Below, piece after piece: positions 20,541-34,265 of a stretch of DNA of 64,000 nt. The stretch lies in NCBI GenBank assembly GCA_025403435.1, contig CM046348.1:26967899-27031898 (forward strand), written 5' to 3'. The position numbers and the translations under genes are program-made. Positions within the stretch are counted from its first letter, which is position 1, and each line of letters begins with the position of its first letter. The notes beneath the pieces are model-generated. The model was not told the origin of the DNA and searched no databases. It was given only the letters and a program-made list of their open reading frames with translations. Source of the stretch: Artocarpus heterophyllus. Its lineage: Eukaryota > Streptophyta > Magnoliopsida > Rosales > Moraceae.

Positions 20541-23500
20541 AACGTGACCACAACTATTGTTTTCGGCCACATAAGATTGCAGATTAACGAGCCTTTATTA
20601 TTGAAAAGCAATGGCGACCACAAAGTTTTCTTAGCTAATTATGAAGAAAAGCTTGTCAACTAAGGCCACGTAGGTTATATATTTTGATCCATTAATAGGT
20701 GACGTTTGTTCACATCTTTAAATTTTTTAGCGAGTAATTAATTTTTGACAAAGTATTTAAACTAGCGGTTTCAATTCATACATTATCTATAAGAGTACTC
20801 TAAAAGAAAGTATATCCTAAATTCCTAGTAGCTTAAGCTTTCCAAAGAATTTAATGTATATCAATGAAACCTTCAAAGTGGTCCTTATTAACTGTAGAAT
20901 GCTTCAAGAAAAATCTCTATTGTTAGGAGAATCAAATTTGTGAACAAAATCAGCGTTGAAAAGTAACCTTACTCAGCGTATTAATTTGTCGTTAGTATAT
21001 TAGGAAGATTCGAACTTTAGATATTAACAACATTAATAAAGATCGATGTCATCAACATCTAGGTAGAGATGGAAAATTAACCCATTACGGTGTTTACTTA
21101 CAAGGATGCTCAAGCATTAACACAACCTTGAACCTGATACGTTCGGTGATTTATAAGAAAAGTATATAATTGAAGGTCTTAAATTTCAAAGTCTTTAGAG
21201 TTTATAAACCGTTTTATCAAAAATTTTTTTAAATCAAATTAAGTATTGTTGGAAATCCAAATGAAGACCTCAAATTGAACGTATAGAATACACTTTCCTT
21301 AAAGCGTTATTTGTCTATTCTCTACCGAAATATATGGAATATCACTACAAACTGTTTTCAGCATTTTACAAACCTTTTGCGTTTATGCACTATACAATAA
21401 TGAAGAAAATACATAGAATAACAATAATTTATTTCTTAGTGCACATGTCACAAACCCCTTGAAAAGGGTAATAATTTATACTTCATAATAAATTTCTAAG
21501 ATGGATTTTGGTTGTCAATAGCGTTCTTCTTTCTGTTAAGTATTAACACTTAAATAATCCCAACAAGTATAGTTTAGTAACAAAACTTAACTGGCCAGCT
21601 ATGTGAATCACCCCTTATCAAATATATTCATTTTATTTAACCATAAATTATACTATAAGTCTAAATTATCCTTACAAAAAAGAAACTCAAACGACTCTGA
21701 TAATGGTCGGTTAAAAAAGAAAAAACAGCCGTCACTAAGCAGCCATTGCCACATTCTATCAAAATCAATTATTCAGATTAAAAAAACAATCATTCAGTTT
21801 GCATAAAGCATAAAATCACCTCATTTTCTTCCCCTTTTCTTTTTTTTTTCTTTTTTTGTTTCCTTTCCATTTCTTTTCCAGATGGTGCAGCATTATCTGT
21901 TCTTACGTATACTTAAAAACTAGACCACTTTACAAAGCCAAGATTCAGTTGAATTTAGAATCTTCTAAGTGCTAGGTTTACACCAATCAAATGCACTTTT
22001 TTGCCTTTATGTATATTCACCACGTCCGCCAACAATATTTAAAGAATGTTAAGTGAGGTCAAACGTATGTTGGCGGTCTCACGCGTTGGAGCAATAAATT
22101 AAAATGTGATTCTGCAAATCGATGTGTAGGATCGATTTCTTTAATTAGTCGACTTCAAAATTATGGGATGACGATAAAAACCATTACGTGCGCGCGATTG
22201 TCCATTTCTAACGAAACAACACAGTGGGAAGATATTTGCTTTCATCCTTCGTCACGATTCAATATGCTATATAGGGCCATCACCTTTTTAATTTCATGTT
22301 AAAACCTGTTTTTTGACCAAATTTAGTTGAACTTAAGTTGTGTAAAGGACCATTTTATCTTTGAGGTGGACCAAATTTGATCAAATATGCTTTGATTTTG
22401 ACGAATAAAAAAATAATTGTGGCATCCCTGAACACAAGATAAAATGCTGTATCTATAATTATATATAGAAAAGAGAATATGGTTGGATGAGTTTTGTACT
22501 TCAACCAAAAATTCACTGGTTCACATTTACCAATCCTTTTTTTTAACGCAATAGTCAAGGTTTTTCCAAGTAGCTTATCTGATCTCTAACACCTTACAAT
22601 TTATTTCCACGTACTTTCTTGCTTTCTATTATAAAGCTTTTATCACTTCAACATATCTCTACTTGCTTTCCATATTTTAACTTTATGTAATACTTTGTTT
22701 TGTATATTAAGCTAAGACAAATGTCGAGGCCACTAAATACAATAGGCTGTGGTAATTAAAGATATTTTGTCTTTTATGTCTTTCACAATATGGAATATTA
22801 TTTTATATATGATATGGAACTATTTCAATCATACCAAATTTCCATTAGTTTTTTAAACAATATTTGTAGATATTATCCATAGTATAAAAGATATTAAAGA
22901 GAAAAAAACCATTGTATATTAAAAATTAAAATAAAATTAAAATTATAAAAGTTGGCTAAGAAAAATACACAACAATAAAAGTTCATAAAAAAAAATCATC
23001 TCTATTGAAAAAATACGTTTCCTTAGAAATATAAAAAAATAAATAACCAAAATAAAAAATAAAAATAATAAAAAATGAAAAAGTTGTACATCTATGGATT
23101 ACTTTTACTACAATTAGTTCTTCTAATTGTATTTGTAATTATATAATTAGAAAATATGCATACTCAAAATTTAGAAAATGAGACAAAATAATTATTAATG
23201 TAAAAATATTTCTAATCATACATAATAGCTTCAAATAAAATCCTTGAAAAAATTACCTAATATAAAACAAAGGGACGTGTACTAGTATAAATAAAAATGG
23301 CTATTTCTACAATCTGTAAAATGTGTTTTTGTAGGGCAATTGGGAATGTAGTTGGAACCAAAAATTAAAACTTTTAATGCTGCAACATAGGAGAGAAAAC
23401 ATTATAGAAAAATTGGTTGGAATTTGATGTTTTTATTCGTTGGTCTCTTCAATCGTCCACATCAATCTTAAGGGCCTATATTTGTAGAACAGTATTTCTA

Positions 23501-24451
23501 TAACATGAAACTTATGGACAGTTTCACATATTTAAGAATGGCAATATCATATAGGCTTTAACCCAGTAAGGGGACATGTAAAGTAACTATGTTTTCTCGC
23601 TTTTATACATTTATCTAAACTCAAGTTTCAAAATGTCTTTTTTTTTCATTTCAATTTTGATTGATACAATTCTTCTTCCTATACGTTCAGAGTATGAAAA
23701 GAACTAATGTAGTATATAGCCTATGTAATCCATCCATGAACATCAAGTTTTACAAGATTTGTTGGAAAATATTGATTCATTCAAAGACTTATGAGAGACG
23801 ATATAGCAGAAAGATTTAAATTGTGTTTCAAACCTACAAACCAAATGGCATATGAAGTTTTGTAAATGATTGGTTTTAACACTATGATTGAGATGATTTT
23901 TTTATATGCATTTGAAGATGAGAGATAAACACATCCCCACCCATGTAGCCCATAAAAGTCTCACATGGACATTGACATTTTGTAAAATTTGTAAGACAGC
24001 ACTAAAGTGACAATTTGAATTACTTTGATTTGAACTGTGAAATCTAAAGTGTATAGTTTATATTGTAAAATGAACTGATATTTAAATATGCAATCAAAAG
24101 TTAAAATTTGATAAGGGAATAAAACCAAATTTGTGTTTCGATATATGTTGAAAACATGTTCCTAAGAAGTGAGAAATACGAATTGAGAGAATAATTTGTA
24201 TTGTCCAAAATGGTTTGGATTTTATAAAATGGGTTGGTCTATGGTGGGAAGTGGCTATATTCTCTACCTGTAGAGAATGTATTTTGACCATTAGATTGTA
24301 ATCCAATGGTGAGAAACAAATAAGCTCATAATGAGTTAAATGAGCTCACTTACATCCAATTTACTACACATAATATTTGTTAAAACTTACTACTTTTCTC
24401 CTTAAGAAATCTCAGCCATTAATTTCTTTATCTCTTAATCTCAGCAATTGA

Positions 24452-24740
24452 TTGAAAACCAAACCTAAACCATTACTAAGATCCCAAAATCTAAGCCTTA
24501 GGGTTCGAAGGAGGTGGCTGGTGAAGAAGCTCAGGAGATTCGATCAAGTAGTAAAGAAGGCCAGCGTTAGTGAAGAAGCTTGGGGAAATTTTGATCAGAT
24601 AGTACCAGAGAAGGAGAAGGCCAACGCTAGTGAAGAAGCTCAGGGACGATTTCGATCAGGCAACACCAAAGAATGAGAAGGCCGATGCTAGTGAAGAAGC
24701 ATAGGGATGATTTTGATCAGGTGGCTCCATAGAATGAGAA
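24452..24740 (+). repeat. 60-bp coding-like minisatellite, hypothetical ORF 24452-24676
   Basis: Four imperfect 60-bp units with phase points AAGGCC at 24557, 24617 and 24678, and an earlier diverged unit from about 24497. Each contains a variant of AGTGAAGAAGCT-CAGGGA-TTTTGATCAG. The open frame has 74 codons and repeats a charged 20-residue unit (KASVSEEAWGNFDQIVPEKE). A stop at 24674-24676 interrupts the third unit. No family is recognised. It could be a relic of a low-copy gene or chance coding in a repeat whose period is a multiple of three. Confidence 0.6.
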
Positions 24741-25271
24741 GATAAACTCCAAGATTGGCAAAGTGCCAGTACAGTTTATAATTTGTGTTGAAATTTAGGT
24801 TTTAGTAGCTATCTTATGAAATAGAGTTTCTTTTTTTTCAGATTCCTAAATCTAAGCTGTTTGTTATTGATTATTGCTTATGTAATTGAAGATGAAATAT
24901 GCTTGGTTGTGTAAATCTATGTAACTACAGTAAATGCAAAGTATTTTTTCCCTTTTCTTCTATTTTCATAAAGATTTATATTGTAAAATGATAGCAAATT
25001 TGTTTTTAAATTTAAATTATACATTTTATTTTCATAATTTCAATTCATTTTTATTCCATGAGTTAAAAGCTATGTGGTAGATTAAGATGGAGGAGATGGA
25101 GCTATCGACAACGATGTAGGTAAAGGTGGAGCTTTGACAGTGATTATAGAGTGTTTTGCCAGTCTAGCGGCTTTAACGGTTGAGATTTTTGTATCAAATT
25201 TATTTGAATGATTTTTTTTTGGGGGCTAAAGAGGATTCACAAGGAAGCTACCTTAGGAATGAGCAGAGTTG
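24741..25271. other. No gene recognised
   Basis: AT-rich sequence with a short G-rich stretch around 25085-25190 and a T9-G5 run near 25214. No coding evidence. It ends at the GATGG (25272-25276) that precedes the copia LTR. Confidence 0.5.
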
Positions 25272-25276
25272 GATGG

Positions 25277-27256
25277 TCTTGGAAAAACAATATGCAGTGG
25301 AATTTTAAAAATTTTAATACCAAAGTATTTTTCAAAACACAAGTTTGACACACTGTATGCATAAATTAACAAGATCTTACTAACCTTGTAAATGCAGAAA
25401 AGCTCAAGCAATCTGTGAAGAGAAGTAACATTCTAAAAGAGCCTCAACCAACTGGTCTTCTTTGCTATTCTCTATCCACGATTGGAGTGTGTGTAGGTGC
25501 ACGCTATTCAGCTTTTCCCCTGTGACTCTCCTTCCAACCAATTAAGAAAACCCAAAGCTATAGTTCATGATTTGTAAACAACAGCTCTACGGGGAGTTAT
25601 AGAGTCTCACTAGTAGAGTCTCACTCTAGATTTCTCAACTGATCTAAATAACAATGAGTCTTTATCAGATAAGGCCTCGAAAATTTGAATCGGAATCAAA
25701 TCAAGATTAATATTTGATAAAATCTGCTTTAAAATGTGTGATTTATTTATTGCTCGATCGACAGGCCGAACTGACAGATCAACATGCCAAACTATCTCCA
25801 TCGACAGGTCGAACTTAAAGATCAGCCTGCTGAACTTCTGATAAATGATCCCTACGAATCTTTATTTTCTACTCGAGATTCTTGCGATAGAGCCTTAGTT
25901 TTAATTCAAATAACCCAATAGAGAAGTTACATGATTAAAATAGTCATATCTAGATAATCTCTAGGAAAATAAATACTCCTGATAATTCAACAAGTTTATC
26001 TTAAATTAATTCAAAATTAATCCAACCAATAAACAGACATGAATTATCTAATCCCAATAATTCAACAAGTTTATCTTGAATTAATTTTTCACAAAATTAA
26101 TTCAACTGATAAATAGACATAAATTATCTGATCCTATCAAATTTTTAGCCAATCTGATAATTTGACATAAGTCATCAATTATTGAAAAAGCACGTCGTAT
26201 CGTTACAAGATTTATTATAAGCTAGCAAAGGGGACCTAATAGACCTATATAGTTCAAGCTCCTGATAATTATGAAACCCAATATCCCAGATATATATTTC
26301 ATAATTATCAACTCTAACGCTACTCCACTAAAAGCTTAGGACTGTACTCTCAAACTATATAGAATTACAAAGCCCGTATAGCTAAGTCTTTATGACATAT
26401 CATAATATATCGTATCCCCATAGGATTATCTATAATAAGCTTAAGGATAAGTTCTGTCTTACCTTTTTGATTATTTTTCTTTTTCGTTTCCGTGTCTCAC
26501 CATCAAAAAACTTACCATCTAAAGATAGTATATCATTCTGTTACACCTATGTATCCAAATGGTTTAGCGCTCCAGTTTTTCAATTACTGAATAACGTATA
26601 TAAGAGGATATCGATTACTCCTAAAGAGGAGCTATTGATTTCATATCTATGAATAACAAGTCTACGCCATCAAGAGTCTTGCCTCCGATGTACCGGCATG
26701 TGTACCACTATTAAAATGTGGATGTCGCCCTTTGGTACATCAAAAGACATAAGTCAAGACAACAGGCCCACTATGCATCTTAGGATTAAGATATGACATA
26801 AATGATTGTCTAAAGTGAATCAATTTGCCGAGATAGAATTATTAATCCAAATCAATTCACTTCATGTCCCTATCAAACATGTCACCTATGACAATGCGCC
26901 AATGTTTCTATTCACGGAGTCCATCTTTGATGGCCAAAACAAACCATCTCTCGATAAGGATATAGACAACACAACAATCTTTGCATAAATAAAGCACCCA
27001 ACTTTTTCCCTCAATTGCGGATCTTTAGATCATCACCTTAAGAATCGTATCTTTTGCATAATCTGTCTATCATGTGCCTAATTCTTAAAGGTTTAGACTG
27101 ACAGTCTCAGACTTTTGTTTGCTTAACATACATTCAACAAATATGAATGCAACGAGGGCAAGATTTGGTATATAAATAATAAATAAATTCTTTATTGATA
27201 AAAATGTCTCCAAAAACATATTACATTTTTACTCCTTAGGGTATAAATGTCCAACA
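25277..27256 (-). repeat. Copia 3' LTR
   Basis: 1980 bp. On the minus strand it starts TGTTGGACATT and ends TTTTTCCAAGA (the terminal CA has mutated). It matches 60509-61492 in the same orientation and about 61493-63040 inverted. It carries a small cluster of GGCAGGCCGAAC-like words at 25755-25835. Confidence 0.9.
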
Positions 27257-27266
27257 ATCTCCCACT
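27257..27266 (-). other. Copia polypurine tract
   Basis: The minus strand reads AGTGGGAGAT directly before the 3' LTR, the usual second-strand primer site. Confidence 0.8.
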
Positions 27267-27552
27267 TGTACTAAGTGAGTAAATATGACAAATCTTACAT
27301 CCCCATAGCTTCCACATGCCTCTCGAAGACTCTCCCAGAAAGTGTCTTCGTGAATGGATCAGCTAAATTGTCCTCTGACGCGATTTTGCATACAACGACA
27401 TGCTCGCCTTCTACGAAGTCCTTTATCACATGATACTTCCGATCAATATGCTTACTCTTCTTGTAAAATCTTGGTTTCTTAGTATTAGGTACCACTGCAC
27501 TATTATTACATACAGTATTACAGCATTATCCATACTAGGAACTACCTCAAGA
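27267..27552 (-). pseudogene. Copia RNase H, C-terminal end
   Basis: The open stretch 27295-27495 holds the conserved end of copia RNase H: SKHIDRKYHVIKDFV and NLADPFTKTLSGRVFERH. It is cut at 27552 by solo LTR S1, and the N-terminal side of the domain resumes at 30722. Confidence 0.9.
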
Positions 27553-30500
27553 TGTAACACCCACCAATTTTGATGTAACGGAATCATGTTATGTTAGTAA
27601 CGACGTTAAATAAATTTTATTAATAATTTATGTTATATGTTATGATTTATGATCTTAATGTTACTAACTATTTATTCTAAGTGTTATGACAGGTGACGAT
27701 CGCATAGAATCAATGTGCTTAAGTGTTCATGTTAATTTTAATGTATATTTATTTATGATGCAATGATGACTTGAATCTTATAATGTATGGTATTTTAAGG
27801 ACAGTTCGGCAGGCCAGACTTTCAAGTTTGGCAGGCTGAAAAGTCTGCCAAGGATCGACAGGCCGATGGAAACCATCGGCAGGCCAAACTTCATGGAATC
27901 GATAGGCCGAACTGTGCAGTCGACAGGTTGATGACAGCTGACAAGCAATCAGCAGAAATCTCTCCAAATTTATGGATGAGATAATTACGTTGATTGGGTG
28001 TTTTAATGTGATTAATTGGTATAATTATGGATTAATTTCTTCATTTAAGGAAATAAAATATTTGACTTGGCATTGATTGAATGTAATTGAGATGGTTTCC
28101 TATTTTGAAAAAAGTGAAATATGGTAAGTGAGACCAATTGATTTGACTCTCCCTCAATCCTCTCCACTTTCCATGTAAGGCTAGCCTCAATTTTAGTTAG
28201 AAAATTTCTGACTTAATGGAGAGTTTTGACTTCTTTTTTTTAACGTTATGCTCATTATGTTAATTTCTTCTCCCTCTCTCTTCCTCTCACGTATTCTCTC
28301 TCTCATTCTGAGACGTTTCTTTTATTCTTCTCTTCTTTTTCTCTTCTCCACGTTTTCTAATCCTTCTTTCTCTCAAAATTCACTACAAATAATTGAAAGA
28401 AAAATTGAGTTTTCTTTGAACGAATTCGAAGGAATTTGAGAAGAATCGTTTTGAGGTAAGGGTTGGTTTTCGGTTAAAGTTTTGAAATGAAATCCTTCTT
28501 GACATGCAATTGCCATATTTTTCTCTACAAAATTTCCGTTTACTCTGAATTTTTAATATGTTACTCATGTATGAGTTATGTGATGTTCCTCCAAATTTCA
28601 CGTTATTTCGATATTTCTATGATAAGTTATGAATTTTCTATCCTCTACCACTCATAGTAAAATATTGTTATTTGGCTATGATGCATGAAAATTTGAGTTT
28701 TGTTCAAGGGGTAAATGTGTTTGTTTGCTACAAAATTTAGCAAGAATGTACATGTATATGTTATGTTATGGACTGAAAAGTTTGGTAATGTTTTGATGAG
28801 TGAATTATGTGTTATGTAATTTTATTGAGATTAGGTCAAGAAACTGTTTTAACAATATTATTATTAGACTTTTGTTTTATGTGATATTCTATATGTTTAA
28901 ATGATTTTATTGTTGATAAAATAATTTTATGACATTGAAATGTATGATAATAAGATGTTAGTATGAATTTTAAAATTAAATATATGTATTTTAATTGTTA
29001 GAAAATGTATTCAAAAGATTACTCACTTCCTTATTATTATTGTTGGCAGATTTCATGCTTGAAATGTATGGTTTGTTTTTCCATACTTAATGTAATTTTT
29101 ATTACTAAAGAAAAATCAGGTAATATGTTTATGTATTAATTTTACCCCTGTCAAGTATGGTGCCAAAAATATGTGTGAATGTTAAGTTTTTAAGTTTTTA
29201 ATCCATGTAGGTCAGTGAAGTGTATGTGATGATGATTTTATGTTTGGATGGTTATGGTTATGAATTATGTTTGTATGAGATAAATGTATATGTGATGTAA
29301 TATGAATGGATGTTATATTTATGATGATAAGTATTAATTTTATTTTGTATCTTTAAATGAATCAATGGCATTAACACACAAAGGAACGAGCACATCAAGA
29401 CTGCGACGACGTCACCAATTCTTATAAGGTTAAGTAAGCTAGCTTCTAAGGTAAGTACATTCTCACCTATAACATGAAATGTTTTATAAGGTTTGATATT
29501 ATGTTCATGATGATATTCATGATGATTTTATGGTGATTTTCCTTTAAGGATTTCTTATGAAAGATTTTCATGAGTTAAAGTTATGCATGTTTGATTATGG
29601 AAAATTTCAAAGTATTAAAGTTATGTATATATGTATCACCTAATAAGTGTTGCACACCAATGTTATGATATGATATGTTATGATGTCATGTTTGGTTTAG
29701 GATTAGCTACCCTTCTCCTCTCATGACGGCGCGCCTACAATGATGATTATGGTGCAACACTTGGGCCCTTAAGATAAAATGGAATAAGTTTGAATATGGA
29801 CAAGTAATAAAAGATATGTTTCTATGAAAATGTGCTTAATACACTATTATGATATGATGATGATGATGATGTTTATGAAATGTTTTTAAACTGTGAGAAT
29901 CATATGTACTTACTAAGCTTTAGCTTATTCAAGTTTATGTCATGTTGCAGATAAGGGTAAGAAAGTCATGGATTAGGCGGAGGGCATGGGAAGGCGTGTG
30001 AGCAAAAAGGAAGATGAATTGTAACCGAAAGAACGCCAATGAAGCAAATTTTATGATCTAAGTTATGGTTTATTATTTGAACATATTTTATGATAAGTTT
30101 TAAAGAACACAAGAACTATGCTTAATGTTTTATTTTATCTTGTTCAGAATTTGATCTTTCGCATTTTGAAAAGTTGAATTGTCTTAAAATTAAGTTTTCT
30201 AAAAGTTTTTGGCTCTGTCGGCCTGTCGAACATCATTGGTCGGCATGACGATGTAAAAATGTTTAGCCTACCGATCACATTTTTGGCCTGCCAAACTTTG
30301 AAAGTTTTAAGCTCAGTTTTACAAAGCCTCTGTCGACCTGTCGGTTGATGATTTTCGGCCTGCCGACCATGTTCGGCCTACCGAAGTCCCAAGTTTGGCC
30401 TACCGAACTGTGGGAGTAAATAGCTTTTAATTGATGTGATGTTTTATAAGTTATGATTTTACAATTTGGTATATTTACTTTATTAAAGCAAGTTTATGGT

Positions 30501-30716
30501 CAATAATAATGTGAAATTAAATTACAGATTAAGTTAATGAATGTTGTTTTAAAAAAAAATTATGTATGTATAGATCCTGGTTACGTTTTCCTTAACTTTG
30601 TTTGTAATTAAAGTTTCAAATAAGTTTTGTACTTAAAATTTATCTTAAAGTTCCAAAATAAGTATGTAATGTATTAATGTAACGACATATGTGACGTCCG
30701 TAAGGGAGCTGTTACA
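27553..30716 (+). mobile_element. Solo gypsy LTR S1 in copia RNase H
   Basis: 3164 bp from TGTAACACCCACC to GGGAGCTGTTACA, with a perfect CAAGA duplication (27548-27552, 30717-30721). It is related to but diverged from the LTRs of A, B and C, and has extra sequence around 28980-29210. TTCGGC-NN-GCCGAA-like clusters lie at 27802-27930 and 30210-30410. Intron-like signals are a donor at 28456, a donor at 29451 and an acceptor at 29949-29950. No internal gypsy region remains, so it arose by recombination between the two LTRs of a full element. Confidence 0.92.
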
Positions 30717-30721
30717 CAAGA

Positions 30722-31324
30722 TCCCCAAGGCACATGCAGAGCCACACTGCTTATTTCAAAGCATCACTAGCTGCCACATACTCAGCCTCCATCGTTGAAT
30801 CCGAAGTGCAATCCTAATTCACACTTCTCTAACTGATGGCACCACCACCTAAAGTAAACAGAAAATCCGAAGATGATCTCCTAGAATCCAGATAGGATTG
30901 GAAATTCGAGTAGTGTATCCTAGAGGAGTTAAGTCCTCACTTGAATATACAAGCATATACCCTTGAGTCCTTCCCAGGCACTTAAAAATATGCTTGACCG
31001 TAACCCAATGGTTCAGTCTCGGATCCGCCTAAAATCAACTTACAATCTCGACTGCATAACAAATATCCTATCGCGTACAAAGCACGGCATACATGAGGCT
31101 ACCCACTATCGAAGCATAAGGCACCTTCTTCATGTAATTTTTTTCTTCCTTAGACTTTGGAGAGTCTTTCTTAGAAAGAGTAATTCCAAACCTAGATGGT
31201 TGCCCACCTTTCTTAGAATCCTACATTGTAAACCTCCTGAGAATCTTATCTATGTAGCCAGCCTAGGACAAAGCTACCATTATGTTCTTCCTATCCTGAA
31301 AAATCTAGAAAACGAGAAAAAAAT
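30722..31324 (-). pseudogene. Copia reverse transcriptase end and RNase H start
   Basis: The plus strand shows the complement of copia RNase H (the region around 30722-30900, coding for SLYSE- and ATSDS-type motifs in broken frames) and the thumb of the reverse transcriptase up to 31324. No frame is open for long, and many stops are present. It is the missing link between 27552 and 42075. Confidence 0.75.
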
Positions 31325-34249
31325 TATAACACCCGCCTATTTTTATGTAACAAATTTCGTTAAGTTAGTAACGACGTTAATGATATTTTATTAATAATTT
31401 ATGATATACGTAATGATATATGATGTTAATGTTACTAACTTCTTATGTCAAGTTATATGACAGGTGACGACCGCATGGAATCGTTGTGCTCAAGTGTTCA
31501 TGATTATTTAATGTATGTTTAATTATGATGTAATGATGACTTGAATGTTTTAATGTCTGGTATTTAAGGGCAGTTCGGCAGGCCAGACTTTCAAGTTCGG
31601 CAAGCCGAACAGTCTGCCAAAGATCGATAGGCTGAACATGGTGGAACCGGCAGACCGAAGGAAAAAATCGACAGGCCGAACACGGTTGATGAGCAGTCAG
31701 CAGACATCTCTCCAAAATTATGGTTGAGTTAATTACGTTAATTGGGTGATTTATTGTGATTAATTGGCATAATAATGGAATAATTTTGTCAGTTAAGGAA
31801 ATTAAAAGGTTGACTTCGCATTGAATTGTATGATTTTAAATGGTTTCCTATTTTGAGAGGGCAAAACATGGTAAGTGATGAGTGATTGTTTGACTTTCCT
31901 CTCCTCTCTCCTTCCTCCACGCCATTCGCTAGTCAAACAGTCAGAAAATTCTGACTTAATGGAGGGTAATGAATTTTATTATGCTCGTTACGTTAAAAAA
32001 AAAATTTAACGTTCTTTTCCTTAGTTTTTCTCTCCCCTTCTCACTCTTCTTTCTCTCAGTTCTAAGACGTTTTCTAATTTCTTTCTTTCTCTTCTCTTCT
32101 CCACGAATTCCATCCTCTTTCCTCTCAAAAATTCTTTGCAAGAATATTGAAAGAAAAAGTTATATTTTGTTGGTTGAATTCAAGAATTTTGAGAAGAAAT
32201 TTTCAAGGTAAGAATTCAATTTTTCTGGCAACTCTGAAAAGAATTTCTCCTCCTCAATTTGTCTACAATATCTTTCTCTAGGTACTGTATTTTGCTATGA
32301 GTTTTTAATATGATGTTCATGTGTGTATTGGGTGATGTTTTTCCAAGTTTCATGTCATTTTAGTGTTTTTATGAAAAATATGAATTTTTTATCCTTTACC
32401 CCTCATAGTAAAATATTACTGTTTAATATTGATGCATGAAAAATGTAATGTTTATTCAAGGGGTTAATGAATGATGTTTTTCATGAAAGTTGTCAAGAAT
32501 GTACATGTATAATGTATGATGAATGTATTTTATGTTATGAAATGTTTTATATGTTTAAAGGATTTTGATTGATGATGAAATATTTTTATGATGTTAAAAT
32601 ATATGATAATAAGATGTTTGTATGAATTTTTAAAATGTAGGTATTTTAAATTATTAGAAAACGTTTTCAAAAGATTTTCATGTTTGTAATATATGAGATG
32701 TTTTGATGATAATATTTAAGGAAGCATGTTATAAATAATGTTTATATGTGATGATAATTTTATGTTGTCACAATGATGATTATGAATTATATTTGTAGTA
32801 TGAGATGAATGTATATATGAATCTTATATGAATGAATGTTTTATGATAAGTATTAATTTTATTGTATTTTTAAATGGATAAATGGCATGAACACTCAAAG
32901 AAAAGAGCACATCGAGACCGCGGCATCATCACCAAAAGTATATTAAGGTTAAGTAAGCTAGCTTTAAGGTAAGTACATTCTCACCTGCAACATGACACCT
33001 TTTTCAAGGTTTGATGATATGTTCACAATGGTATTCATGATGATTTTATGGTTATTTTCCTTAAAGGATTTCTTATGAAAGATTTTCATGATTTAAAGTT
33101 ATGCATGTATGATGATGAAATGTTTTATAACATGAAAATTATATATATATATGTATCACCTAATAAGTGTTGCACACCAATATTATGAAATGAAATGTTA
33201 TGATGTCATGTTTGGTTTGGGATTAGTTACCCTTCTCCTCTCATGACGGAGCGCCTACAATGATGTTCATGGTGCAACACTTGGGCCCTTAAGATAAAAT
33301 GGAATAAGTTTTGAAATGATAAACGCAATGAAAGATATGTTTTATGAAATTGTGCTTAAGGCACTTTATGATATGATGACAATGATGATGATGATGTTTA
33401 TGTAATATTTTAAATTGTGAGAATTATTTGTACTTACTAAGCATTAGCTTAATCATGTTTTATGTCATGTTGCAGATAAGGGTAAGAAAATCATGGAATA
33501 GGTGGAGGACATGGGAAGGCATGTGAGCACAAAGCACGATGAATTGTAACCGAAAGAACGCCAAGAAGAATATTTTATGTTTTAAATCAAGTTTTATATT
33601 TTGAACATTATTTTTATGTTAAGTTTTAAGAATATTTGAACTATGGTTTTATATTCCATTTTATCATTTTAAGGAATTTTGATCTTTCGTATTTTTATGA
33701 AAAGTTGGTTTTGTTTTAAAAATTAAGTTTTCTTTAGGATTTTGGCTCGGTCGGCCTGCCAAACATCCTTGGTCAGCCTGCCGATGTCCAGAAGTTTGGC
33801 CTGTCGATCACGTTTTCGTCCTGCCGGACAATGATGAGATTCTAATTCAGTTTTGCATAGCCTCTACTGGCCTTCCAGTTGAGGGAACTTCGGCCTGCCG
33901 ATTATGTTCGGCCTGCCAAACTGTGGGAGCATGTAACTTTTAAGTGATGTGATGTTTTTATAAATTATGATTTTACAACTTGGTATGTCTATTTAATTAA
34001 AATATGTTTATGAGTAATTTAAAGTATAATTGAATAAATTATGATATGGAACAAGTAAAGCAATGTTATTTAACAATGTTAAGTTATTAAAAAAAAAAAT
34101 GTATGAATGGATCCTAGATAAGTATGTTTTGTTATATTTACAATTTAAAGTATTGTATAAGTTTTGGACTTATGTTTATGATTAAAGTTTAAACAAGTAC
34201 GAATGTAAGAATGTAACGACATCTGTGACGTCTAAAAAGGGGCGTTACA
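31325..34249 (+). repeat. Gypsy A 5' LTR
   Basis: 2925 bp from TATAACACCCGCC (first G mutated to A) to GGGGCGTTACA. Motif clusters TTCGGC-NN-GCCGAA lie at 31567-31690 and 33745-33925. A pyrimidine-rich block is at 31985-32130. Splice-like sites are at 32208 (donor), 32969 (donor) and 33474-33475 (acceptor). Confidence 0.93.
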
Positions 34250-34254
34250 GGCTT

Positions 34255-34265
34255 TGGTATTAGAG
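34255..34265 (+). other. Gypsy A primer-binding site
   Basis: TGGTATTAGAG lies 5 bases after the LTR end. It differs by one base from the TGGTATCAGAG complement of initiator tRNA-Met. Confidence 0.85.

Larger units (their letters stand above)
18470..24451. other. AT-rich intergenic region, no gene recognised
   Basis: All frames are short and none shows a known domain, signal peptide or coding-like composition. It holds long A/T tracts (for example 21838-21860 and 22910-23100), a CT/AT microsatellite at 20140-20180, and the two small tandem duplications listed separately. The first kilobase is the upstream region of the CLE gene. Confidence 0.6.

Noticed and set aside
22323..22558. Overlapping 60-odd-codon minus-strand frames
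   Set aside because: They are low-complexity, AT-driven and without homology signs. Two frames over the same DNA are equally open.
31969..32211. An 80-codon hydrophobic frame repeated in several gypsy LTRs (also 39779-40021, and similar at 28248-28439)
   Set aside because: It lies in a C/T-rich leader block, so F/L/S-rich translation is expected. Copies are interrupted or changed without regard to frame, and it ends exactly at a splice-donor-like site.
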